Part shown: in pieces, positions 1-6,457 of the stretch
Layout of the letters: each line of letters begins with the position of its first letter
Numbering within the stretch: the stretch's first letter is position 1
Assembly: GCA_030431185.1 (NCBI GenBank)
Contig: JAUIJO010000083.1
Location: forward strand, 1 to 11,867
Source: Gammaproteobacteria bacterium
Lineage (GTDB): Bacteria; Pseudomonadota; Gammaproteobacteria; Xanthomonadales; Xanthomonadaceae
DNA length: 11,867 nt
Reading direction: 5' to 3'
Translations under genes and position numbers: made by a program
The notes under the pieces: generated by a model
What the model was told of the DNA's origin: nothing
Databases searched by the model: none
The model's input: the letters and a program-made list of their open reading frames with translations, nothing else

Positions 1-602
1 AGGCCGACGCACTGGGCCTGGGCAGCGCCAGCGGCGCCCTGGTGTCGGTGGTCAGCCCCGGCAGCGCGGCGGAAAAGGCGGGGATCGAGCGGATGGACGT
101 GATCCAGTCCGTCGACGGCCGGCCGGTCAACACCTCCGCCGACCTGCCGCCGCTCATCGGCGCCAAGGCCCCGGGTACCCGGGTCAAGCTGACCGTGCTG
201 CGCGAAGGCAAGCCCCGCGATGTCACGGTGGTGCTGGACGCGCTCGACGGGGACGGGATCGCTGCGGCGTCCGCGCCCGCCGACCGCGGCGAGGATCCCG
301 CCGGATCTTCGTCGGGCAACGCGCTCGGCCTGGCGGTGAAGCCCCTGACCGACGCCCAGCGCCAACGCGCCGGACTGGAGCCGGACGAGGGCGTCGTGGT
401 GACCGGGGTCGACGAAGCCGTGGCCACGGCGGGCGGCATCCAGCCGGGCGACGTGATCCTGGCGGTCGGCCGCGAATCGATCGGCTCGGCGCGCGACCTC
501 GATGCCGAGCTCAAGGGCGTCGGCAAGGGCGATACCGTCATGCTGCTGGTGCGGCGGGGCGGTGCGACGCAGTTCGTCGCGGTGACCGCCGGGCGCGGCT
601 GA
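1..602 (+). CDS. degP: DegP/MucD-family periplasmic serine protease, C-terminal part with two PDZ domains (5' end outside window)
   Basis: The reading frame is open from base 3 to the stop at 600-602, so only about the last 199 residues are visible and the trypsin-like catalytic domain lies upstream. Two PDZ domains can be read. PDZ1 (about 3-240) contains GALVSVVSPGSAAEKAGI followed by DVIQSVDG. PDZ2 (about 319-600) contains NALGLAV, then GVVVTGVDE, then GGIQPGDVILAVG. Two tandem PDZ domains at the end of a protein immediately before lepA is the layout of MucD/DegP (family knowledge), an envelope-stress protease/chaperone that degrades misfolded periplasmic proteins. One small oddity: PDZ1 has ERMDVI where PDZ domains usually have a Gly before the Asp (xxGDVI), while PDZ2 keeps GD. 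GTG at 42 is an internal codon, not a start. The subfamily (DegP, DegQ or MucD) cannot be settled without the protease domain. Confidence 0.93.
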   Translation, partial: ADALGLGSASGALVSVVSPGSAAEKAGIERMDVIQSVDGRPVNTSADLPPLIGAKAPGTRVKLTVLREGKPRDVTVVLDALDGDGIAAASAPADRGEDPAGSSSGNALGLAVKPLTDAQRQRAGLEPDEGVVVTGVDEAVATAGGIQPGDVILAVGRESIGSARDLDAELKGVGKGDTVMLLVRRGGATQFVAVTAGRG

Positions 603-613
603 GTGACCTGCAC

Positions 614-649
614 GCGCTCCGCAGCCAGCCCGGTGCCGCTGCGGAGCGC
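614..649 (+). terminator. Strong inverted repeat after degP, probable transcription terminator
   Basis: Bases 614-625 (GCGCTCCGCAGC) are perfectly complementary to 638-649, giving a 12-bp GC-rich stem with a 12-base loop. It starts 11 bases after the degP stop. No T-tract follows, so this would be a U-poor terminator or a 3'-end-protecting hairpin. A second short inverted repeat follows (CCCGTC 658-663 / GACGGG 670-675). The position between degP and the lepA promoter supports a termination role. Confidence 0.5.
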
Positions 650-735
650 TGGCGCGTCCCGTCGGGCCGGACGGGTACGGGCCTGTATGGCGCCGTGGGT
701 CCCGCCCCGGGCGGCGGCCGCGGGACGGGGCGGTG

Positions 736-744
736 TGCGATAAT
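736..744 (+). promoter_or_regulatory. Extended -10 promoter for lepA
   Basis: TGCGATAAT combines a TGn extension (736-738) with the -10 hexamer GATAAT (739-744). It is an A/T-rich island in very GC-rich DNA. No convincing -35 lies 16-18 bases upstream, as is common for extended -10 promoters. The expected transcription start near 751 would give a leader of about 50 bases to the lepA ATG at 801. The same TGC-GAYAAT string occurs before rlmD. Confidence 0.5.
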
Positions 745-800
745 GCCCCGTTAACCCCTGGATTCCCGAAGTGCCGCCCCGAGCGGCCTCGAAGCCCCGC

Positions 801-2594
801 ATGCAGCAGATCAGAAACTTCTCCATCATCGCCCACGTCGACCACGGCAAGTCGACGCTCGCCGACCGCATCATCCAGTTGTGCGGGGGGCTGACGGCGC
901 GCGAGATGGAAGCGCAGGTCCTCGACAACAATCCGATCGAGCGCGAGCGCGGCATCACGATCAAGTCGCAGTCCGTGTCGCTGCCGTACACCGCACGCGA
1001 CGGCCAGACCTACTTCCTGAACTTCATCGACACCCCCGGGCACGTCGACTTCAGCTACGAGGTCAGCCGCTCGCTCGCCGCGTGCGAAGGCGCGTTGCTG
1101 GTGGTCGATGCGGCCCAGGGCGTGGAGGCGCAATCGGTCGCCAACTGCTACACCGCGGTCGAGCAGGGCCTGGAAGTGGTCCCGGTCCTCAACAAGATCG
1201 ACCTGCCCACGGCCGACATCGAGAAGGCGAAGGCGGAGATCGAGGCGGTGATCGGCATCGATGCCGAGGACGCGGTCGCGGTCAGCGCCAAGACCGGGCT
1301 GAACGTCGAGGACGTGCTCGAGGCGATCGTCACCCGCATCCCGCCGCCCAGGCCGCGCGACACCGACAAGCTGCAGGCGCTCATCATCGACTCCTGGTTC
1401 GACAACTACCTGGGCGTGGTGATGCTGGTGCGCATCATGCAGGGCGAGATCAAGCCGGGCGACAAGCTCACGGTGATGTCGACCGGCCGCAGCCACCAGG
1501 TCGACAACGTCGGCGTGTTCACCCCCAAGCGCAAGGAGCTGGCGCGACTGGGCGCGGGCGAGGTGGGCTGGGTCAACGCCAGCATCAAGGACGTCCATGG
1601 CGCGCCGGTGGGCGACACCCTCACGCTGACGGCCGACCCGGCGCCCAAGCCGCTGCCCGGCTTCCAGGAGATGCAGCCGCGCGTGTTCGCCGGCCTGTTC
1701 CCGGTCGACGCGGAGGACTACCCCGACCTGCGCGAGGCGCTGGAGAAGCTGCGGCTGAACGACGCCGCGATGCGTTTCGAGCCCGAAAGCTCCGAGGCCA
1801 TGGGCTTCGGCTTCCGCTGCGGCTTCCTCGGCATGCTGCACATGGAGATCGTGCAGGAGCGCCTGGAGCGCGAGTACGACCTCAACCTGATCAGCACGGC
1901 CCCGACCGTGGTCTACGAGGTGCTCAAGACCGACGGCAGCGTCATCCCGATGGACAACCCGGCCAAGCTGCCGCCGGTGAACCAGGTCGAGGAAGTGCGC
2001 GAGCCGTTGATCCGCGCCAACATCCTGACCCCGCCCGATTACATCGGCGGCATCATCACCCTCTGCGAGGAGAAGCGCGGCAGCCAGATCGGCATCACCT
2101 ACATGGCCAGCCAGGTGCAGATCAGCTACGAGCTGCCGATGGCCGAGGTGGTGCTCGATTTCTTCGATCGCCTGAAATCGGTGAGCCGCGGCTATGCCTC
2201 GCTGGACTACCACTTCCTGCGCTTCGAGCCGGGCCCCTTCGTGCGCGTCGACATCCTCATCAACGGCGACAAGGTGGACGCGCTGAGCGTGATCTGCCAT
2301 CGCAGCCACGCCGACCGCCGCGGGCGCGACCTGTGCGAGCGGATGAAGGAGTTGATCCCCCGGCAGATGTTCGATGTCGCCATCCAGGCCGCCATCGGTT
2401 CGCAGGTGATCGCCCGCACCACGGTCAAGGCGATGCGCAAGAACGTGCTCGCGAAATGCTACGGTGGCGACATCAGCCGCAAGAAGAAGTTGCTTGAGAA
2501 GCAGAAGGCCGGCAAGAAGCGCATGAAGCAGGTCGGAAGCGTGGAGATCCCGCAGGAAGCCTTCCTGGCGGTTTTGCAGACGGACAACAAGTAG
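801..2594 (+). CDS. lepA: Elongation factor 4 (LepA), ribosome-associated translational GTPase
   Basis: This encodes 597 residues, close to E. coli LepA (599). The protein binds ribosomes and back-translocates or remodels them, and is implicated in 30S biogenesis (family knowledge). G-motifs are visible: AHVDHGKST (11-19, P-loop), DTPGHVD (77-83), NKID (131-134) and SAKTG (162-166). The EF-G-like middle domains follow, and the C-terminus is the lysine-rich LepA-specific tail (KAMRKNVLAKCYGGDISRKK onward). I chose ATG 801 because the protein then starts MQQIRNFSII, like E. coli MKNIRNFSII, and a GAAG lies 6 bases upstream. GTG 771 is in frame and adds 10 residues (607 aa), but its only purine run abuts the start codon. 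It has its own upstream promoter and is followed by lepB after a structured spacer. Confidence 0.97.
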   Translation: MQQIRNFSIIAHVDHGKSTLADRIIQLCGGLTAREMEAQVLDNNPIERERGITIKSQSVSLPYTARDGQTYFLNFIDTPGHVDFSYEVSRSLAACEGALLVVDAAQGVEAQSVANCYTAVEQGLEVVPVLNKIDLPTADIEKAKAEIEAVIGIDAEDAVAVSAKTGLNVEDVLEAIVTRIPPPRPRDTDKLQALIIDSWFDNYLGVVMLVRIMQGEIKPGDKLTVMSTGRSHQVDNVGVFTPKRKELARLGAGEVGWVNASIKDVHGAPVGDTLTLTADPAPKPLPGFQEMQPRVFAGLFPVDAEDYPDLREALEKLRLNDAAMRFEPESSEAMGFGFRCGFLGMLHMEIVQERLEREYDLNLISTAPTVVYEVLKTDGSVIPMDNPAKLPPVNQVEEVREPLIRANILTPPDYIGGIITLCEEKRGSQIGITYMASQVQISYELPMAEVVLDFFDRLKSVSRGYASLDYHFLRFEPGPFVRVDILINGDKVDALSVICHRSHADRRGRDLCERMKELIPRQMFDVAIQAAIGSQVIARTTVKAMRKNVLAKCYGGDISRKKKLLEKQKAGKKRMKQVGSVEIPQEAFLAVLQTDNK

Positions 2595-2605
2595 TAGGCG
2601 GGACG

Positions 2606-2648
2606 GTGGGCCCGACGACCCTGCGGCATGGGTCGCGGGGCCTCCCAC
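2606..2648 (+). other. Possible RNA hairpin in the lepA-lepB spacer
   Basis: CGACCC (2616-2621) pairs perfectly with GGGTCG (2630-2635) around an 8-base loop. The outer arms can pair as well: CCC 2611-2613 with GGG, and GTGGG 2606-2610 with CCCAC 2644-2648, with small bulges. It begins 11 bases after the lepA stop. It could be an attenuator, a processing site or a U-poor terminator separating lepA from lepB. The rest of the 183-base spacer holds two weaker inverted repeats (CCGGGC 2689-2694 / GCCCGG 2705-2710, and CGACCT 2717-2722 / AGGTCG 2738-2743) and no gene I would support. Confidence 0.35.
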
Positions 2649-2777
2649 TGGGGAACTACCGTGACCAACGGCGGGTCCTTACAGGGGGCCGGGCAGGCAC
2701 ACTGGCCCGGGTATGGCGACCTTGGCGATCCCGCAGGAGGTCGGGTCTTCCGTTCCAGCCCTTTCCTAGGAGCGCAC

Positions 2778-3569
2778 ATGCGTTGGTTTGAAATCGCCCT
2801 GGTGGCACTCACTTTCGTCACCGGGCTGGTCTGGCTGCTGGAGAAACTCTTCCTCGCCAAGCGCCGGGCGGCTCGCGAAACCCTCCTCGACGATGGCAGC
2901 GAGCCCTGGTACGTCGACTACTCCAAGGCGTTCTTCCCGGTCCTGCTGGTGGTGCTGATCCTGCGCAGTTTCGTCGCCGAGCCGTTCCGCATCCCGTCCA
3001 ATTCGATGATGCCGACCCTGTTGACCGGTGATTTCATCCTGGTCAACAAGTTCACCTACGGGCTGCGCCTGCCGATCACCAACAAGAAGGTGTTCGCCAT
3101 CGGCGAGCCCAAGCGCGGCGACGTGGTGGTGTTCCGGCCGCCCCACCATCCCGACCAGGACTGGATCAAGCGTATCGTCGGCTTGCCGGGCGACACGGTG
3201 GCCTACCGCAACAACACCGTGTTCATCAATGGCAAGGCGCTGGACTACCAGCCGATCGGGGTCTATGAAGGCAGGGGCAACGGCCGTGAGATGACAGGGG
3301 CCGAGGAGCTGGAGGAGAATCTGGACGGGCGCCGTCACCGGGTCCTGGAGCGGATCGCGCTTCCGTTCCCGGACCAGGGCGACGGAGAGTGGGAAGTGCC
3401 AACGGGGCACTATTTCGTCATGGGCGACAATCGTGATAATAGCGAGGACAGCCGTTACTGGCAGACCCACTTCCTCCCGGAAGAGAATCTGCGGGGCAAG
3501 GCGTTCCTGATCTGGATGAATATCGATGGGGGCATCGATACTTCCAGGATCGGCAGCAGCATCAGGTAG
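2778..3569 (+). CDS. lepB: Signal peptidase I (leader peptidase, LepB)
   Basis: This 263-aa inner-membrane serine protease cleaves signal peptides from Sec- and Tat-exported proteins, using a Ser/Lys dyad on the periplasmic side (family knowledge). An N-terminal membrane segment spans about 4-22 and a second spans about 52-64, with a basic loop (AKRRAAR) between them. The catalytic Ser is S76 in IPSNSMMPTL and the general-base Lys is K131 in DWIKRIVGLPGD. The conserved late box GDNRDNSEDSRYW lies at 216-228. ATG 2778 is chosen because AGGAG (2768-2772) lies 5 bases upstream and the protein starts with the membrane segment. The frame is open further upstream, but that extension lies in the structured spacer and has no membrane or family features. 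It is about 60 residues shorter than E. coli LepB (324 aa). Confidence 0.97.
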   Translation: MRWFEIALVALTFVTGLVWLLEKLFLAKRRAARETLLDDGSEPWYVDYSKAFFPVLLVVLILRSFVAEPFRIPSNSMMPTLLTGDFILVNKFTYGLRLPITNKKVFAIGEPKRGDVVVFRPPHHPDQDWIKRIVGLPGDTVAYRNNTVFINGKALDYQPIGVYEGRGNGREMTGAEELEENLDGRRHRVLERIALPFPDQGDGEWEVPTGHYFVMGDNRDNSEDSRYWQTHFLPEENLRGKAFLIWMNIDGGIDTSRIGSSIR

Positions 3570-3629
3570 GGGGAGGGACTGGCCGGCCGGCCGGGACCGA
3601 CGACACATTCAGAATAGGGGAATTGGCAC

Positions 3630-4007
3630 ATGAAGCGCACGCAAAGTGGCATGACGTTGATCGGATTCATCCTCGTGCTCGCCGTGGTGGGTGTGTTCAT
3701 CTACATGGGCATGAAGCTCATTCCGATGTACTCGGAGTACTACGCGGTCAAGCGCGCCCTGTCGGAGATGAGCACCGATGCCGCCGTCGAGAACGCGGAT
3801 CCGCAGAAGATCAGGGATCTTTTCTTCCGTCGCCTGTACGTCAGCTATGCCGAGAACATCACAAAGGATGACTTCAAGATCGCGCGCAAGGATGCGGGCT
3901 GGGAGATCACCGTCGATTACGAGGTGCGCAAGCCCTTGATTGGCAACCTGGATGTCGTCGGTCATTTCACGGCCCAGCAGAAGCTGAACCGCGGTGCCGG
4001 GGACTGA
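3630..4007 (+). CDS. DUF4845 family small membrane protein with pilin-like N-terminus
   Basis: This encodes 125 residues of unknown function. It begins MKRTQSGMTLIGFILVLAVV, one transmembrane helix (about 8-30) that looks like a type IV pilin leader: a basic stub, then Gly7 followed by MTLIGF. The position equivalent to the conserved Glu at +5 of mature pilins is Gly12. A conserved-looking KLIPMYSEYYAVKRAL follows, and the remainder is a small soluble domain ending in polar residues. AGGGG (3616-3620) lies 9 bases before the ATG. Gene position between lepB and rnc is where DUF4845 genes sit in Pseudomonas (PA0769 position), which supports the family call. Its last 14 bases overlap rnc, so the two are probably translationally coupled. 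The known proximity to signal peptidase does not define a function. Confidence 0.85.
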   Translation: MKRTQSGMTLIGFILVLAVVGVFIYMGMKLIPMYSEYYAVKRALSEMSTDAAVENADPQKIRDLFFRRLYVSYAENITKDDFKIARKDAGWEITVDYEVRKPLIGNLDVVGHFTAQQKLNRGAGD

Positions 4008-4674
4008 TTTCCTTTCGCACGCGTTCCGCTCACCGGAGCTGCTCGAACAGGCGCTGACGCACCGCAGCGCCGGCGCGCCGCACTACGAGCGACTGGAGTT
4101 CCTGGGCGACGCGCTGGTCAACATGATCATCGCCGAGGCCCTGTTCCAGCGTTGGCCCCAGGTCGACGAGGGTGCGCTGACGCGTGCCCGTGCCGAGCTG
4201 GTCCGCGAGTCCGCGCTCGCGACCATCGCGCGCACGCTCGGCCTGGGAGCCCGTCTCACCCTGGGACCGGGCGAGATGAAGTCCGGCGGCCATCGCCGGG
4301 ATTCGATCCTGGCCGACGTGGTGGAGGCCATCGTCGCGGCGATCTACCTGGACGCAGGCTTCGAGGCCTGCCGCGCCGCGGTGCTGCCGTGGTTCGAGCC
4401 GGCGATGGCATCGATGCCGCCGCCGCACAAGGTCGGCAAGGACGCCAAGACCCGCCTGCAGGAATGGCTGCAGGGCCGGCAGAAGCCCCTGCCGATCTAC
4501 GCCCTGTTGTCCGAGAGCGGCGAAGAGCATGCGAAGACCTTCCACGTGAGTTGCGCGCTGGCCGATCCGCCGCTGCTCACCGAGGGCGAGGGCACTTCGC
4601 GGCGGTCGGCGGAGCAGGCGGCCGCGGAGCTCGCATTGGCCCGCATCGAAGCGATGCGCGGCAAGGCCGACTGA
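3994..4674 (+). CDS. rnc: Ribonuclease III, double-stranded RNA endonuclease
   Basis: This encodes 226 residues, the same length as the E. coli enzyme. RNase III cuts dsRNA in rRNA precursors and many mRNAs and works as an Mg-dependent dimer (family knowledge). The signature ERLEFLGDALV (32-42) carries E32, E35 and D39, and DSILADVVEAI (103-113) carries D108 and E111. These match E. coli E38, E41, D45, D114 and E117 with a constant offset of 6. The dsRNA-binding domain (about 151-220) starts DAKTRLQEWLQG and ends SRRSAEQAAAELAL. GTG 3994 is the first possible start after an in-frame TGA at 3985-3987. It overlaps the DUF4845 gene by 14 bases and has no clear Shine-Dalgarno, so coupling from the upstream gene is likely. 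era follows after 88 bases. Confidence 0.97.
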   Translation: MPGTDFLSHAFRSPELLEQALTHRSAGAPHYERLEFLGDALVNMIIAEALFQRWPQVDEGALTRARAELVRESALATIARTLGLGARLTLGPGEMKSGGHRRDSILADVVEAIVAAIYLDAGFEACRAAVLPWFEPAMASMPPPHKVGKDAKTRLQEWLQGRQKPLPIYALLSESGEEHAKTFHVSCALADPPLLTEGEGTSRRSAEQAAAELALARIEAMRGKAD

Positions 4675-4727
4675 AGCCCCCGGCAGCAGGCCGGTCCGCC
4701 GGGCGGCCCCGCCATCGCGACCGGTGT

Positions 4728-4756
4728 TTGCCCCCGTGGCGCCACAGGCGGACAAT
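4728..4756 (+). promoter_or_regulatory. Sigma70-like promoter immediately before era
   Basis: TTGCCC (4728-4733) and GACAAT (4751-4756) are separated by exactly 17 bases, the optimal spacing. The -10 ends 6 bases before the era ATG at 4763, so transcription would start at or next to the A of the start codon, giving a leaderless mRNA. It lies in the 88-base rnc-era spacer. Era may also be read through from upstream. Confidence 0.45.
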
Positions 4757-4762
4757 CCCCGC

Positions 4763-5671
4763 ATGAGCACCCCTCCTTTCCGGGCCGGACACGTTGCTGT
4801 CATCGGTCGGCCGAACGTCGGCAAATCCACCCTGACCAACGCGCTGGTAGGTGCCAAGGTCAGCATCGTCTCCAACCGCCCCCAGACCACCCGCCACCGC
4901 CTGCTGGGCATCGCGAGTTTCGACGCGGGCCAGTTGGTGCTGGTCGACACCCCCGGCCTCCATCGCGACCAGGGCAAGTCCACGGCCTCGGCCATGCACC
5001 GGATGATGAACCGGGCCGCGCGCGGTGCCCTGGAGGGTGTCGACGTGGCCGCGCTGGTGGTGCAGGCCGGGCGCTGGGACGAGGCCGATGCCTTCGCCTA
5101 CGAGGCCCTGAGCGATGCCGGCCTGCCGGTCGTGCTCATCGTCAACCAGGTCGACCGCCTGAAGGACAAGACCGCGCTGCTGCCCTATCTGGCGCAGGTC
5201 AGCGAAGGCCGCGATTTCGCCGGCGTCCATCCGATCTCCGCGCTCAAGCGCAACGGGCTGGAGGCCTTGGTGGACACCCTGCTCAAGCTGGTCCCGGAAC
5301 AGCCGGCGATCTATGGCGAGGACGAGATCACCGACAAGAGCCAGCGCTTCCTGGCCGGCGAGATGGTCCGCGAGCAGCTGATGCGCCAGCTCGGCAACGA
5401 ACTGCCGTATGCGACCACGGTCGAGATCGAGAAGTTCGAGGTCGATGGCACGATGCTGCGGATCGGCGCGGTGATCTGGGTCGAGCGCGACGGCCAGAAG
5501 GCGATCGTGATCGGCAAGGGTGGCGAACGCCTTCGCGAGATCGGTTCCAAGGCGCGCCAGCATATGGAAAGGCTGTTCGGCGCGAAGGTCTTCCTGGAAA
5601 CCTGGGTCCGGGTCCGCCAGGGCTGGTCCGACGACGAAGCCGCCCTGCGTGCATTCGGTTACCACGACTAG
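4763..5671 (+). CDS. era: GTPase Era, 30S ribosome assembly factor
   Basis: This encodes 302 residues (E. coli Era: 301). Era binds near the 3' end of 16S rRNA through a C-terminal KH domain and couples 30S maturation to growth (family knowledge). The GTPase domain (about 8-175) shows GRPNVGKS (15-22), switch I QTTRHR (41-46), DTPG (62-65) and the G5-like HPISALKRNGL (156-166). G4 reads NQVD (128-131) instead of the usual NKxD. The KH domain covers about 200-280, with GKGGERLREIG at 251-261 as its GxxG loop. ATG 4763 gives the family N-terminus (MSTPPFRAGHVAVIGRPNVG). An upstream GTG at 4724 would add 13 unlike residues and would start upstream of the promoter element. No strong Shine-Dalgarno is present; AGGCGG (4746-4751) is weak and distant. 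recO follows after 18 bases. Confidence 0.97.
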   Translation: MSTPPFRAGHVAVIGRPNVGKSTLTNALVGAKVSIVSNRPQTTRHRLLGIASFDAGQLVLVDTPGLHRDQGKSTASAMHRMMNRAARGALEGVDVAALVVQAGRWDEADAFAYEALSDAGLPVVLIVNQVDRLKDKTALLPYLAQVSEGRDFAGVHPISALKRNGLEALVDTLLKLVPEQPAIYGEDEITDKSQRFLAGEMVREQLMRQLGNELPYATTVEIEKFEVDGTMLRIGAVIWVERDGQKAIVIGKGGERLREIGSKARQHMERLFGAKVFLETWVRVRQGWSDDEAALRAFGYHD

Positions 5672-5689
5672 TCGCGCGCGGGATCGGCG

Positions 5690-6457
5690 ATGCGGCTGAC
5701 GGCCGAGCCCGCCTTTGTCCTGCACACCCGGCCGTGGCGGGAGACCAGTCTGCTGGTCGAGGTGCTCAGTGCCGCGCACGGCCGTGTCGGGCTGCTGGCG
5801 CGGGGGGTGCAGGGGGCGCGGAGGCAACCCCTGCGGGCCGCCCTGCAGCCACTCCAGTTCATCCGCTTCGACGCGCTCTGGCGGGGCGAGCTGGCGCGCC
5901 TGGTCGCCGCGGAGGCCGCCGACGTCGCGCCCAGGCTCACGGGCGAGGCCAGCCTCGGCGCGTTCTACCTCAACGAACTGACGCTGCGCCTGGCACCCCG
6001 GCAGGTGCAGCAACCCGAGCTGTTCGTGGCCTATGCGAAGGCACGCGAGCGACTGCGTGCCGGGGACGCCCTGGGCTGGATCCTGAGGCGCTTCGAGCGC
6101 GACCTGCTCGATGCCCTGGGCGTCGGGTTCGAGTGGTACTGCGACGGCGATGGCGTGGCGATCGATCCGGCGGCCCGCTATCGACTCGATCCCGAGCATG
6201 GCCCCCGCCGGCTGCTGATGGACCGGGGGCAGGCCGATCGCAGCGACGCCGCGACCGGTCGGGCGCTGCTGGCCCTGGCCGAGGACCGGATGCCCGAACG
6301 CGAGGACATGCCGGCCCTGCGACGCGCCTTGCGTGGCGTGCTCGTCCACCACCTGGGCGCGCGTGGGCTCAAGTCATGGGAGATGCTGGGTTCGCTCGCC
6401 CGATTGATGCCCGAGCCGCCCTCGCCATCGATGGATGCCGCTCAGGACGGGGGCTGA
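5690..6457 (+). CDS. recO: DNA repair protein RecO
   Basis: This encodes 255 residues. RecO loads RecA onto SSB-coated single-stranded DNA with RecR and anneals complementary strands in the RecF(OR) pathway (family knowledge). The N-terminal OB-fold start is recognisable: PAFVLHTRPWRETSLLVEVLSAAHGRVGLLARGVQGARR (residues 8-46), the classic RecO opening with its R-rich turn. A helical C-terminal domain follows (ELTLRL..., LGWILRRFERDLLDALGVGFEW...). No Cys4 zinc finger is seen, as in enterobacterial RecO. ATG 5690 is 18 bases after the era stop, so it is probably co-transcribed with era. Its last 16 bases overlap the 3' end of the convergent minus-strand gene. Confidence 0.94.
   Translation: MRLTAEPAFVLHTRPWRETSLLVEVLSAAHGRVGLLARGVQGARRQPLRAALQPLQFIRFDALWRGELARLVAAEAADVAPRLTGEASLGAFYLNELTLRLAPRQVQQPELFVAYAKARERLRAGDALGWILRRFERDLLDALGVGFEWYCDGDGVAIDPAARYRLDPEHGPRRLLMDRGQADRSDAATGRALLALAEDRMPEREDMPALRRALRGVLVHHLGARGLKSWEMLGSLARLMPEPPSPSMDAAQDGG

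Noticed and set aside
881..2497. Plus-strand 538-codon frame inside lepA
   Set aside because: It is a shifted frame of lepA, and its product is Arg/Gly/Ala-rich without domains.
2628..2777. N-terminal extension of lepB from upstream ATG 2628
   Set aside because: The extension has no signal-peptidase features and lies in the inverted-repeat spacer. The strong AGGAG at 2768-2772 sets the start at 2778.
3425..3440. GACAAT and GATAAT resembling -10 elements, as an internal promoter for the DUF4845 gene and rnc
   Set aside because: These bases encode the conserved signal-peptidase box GDNRDNS, so protein conservation explains them. No matching -35 was evident.
3581..3592. Perfect palindrome GGCCGGCCGGCC after lepB
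   Set aside because: Such runs occur by chance in very GC-rich DNA. It has no loop, T-tract or second copy to support a terminator or operator.
4577..6352. Minus-strand open frame of 591 codons opposite rnc, era and recO
   Set aside because: It spans three conserved plus-strand genes and their spacers, with no family features. Antisense open frames of this type are expected at this base composition.
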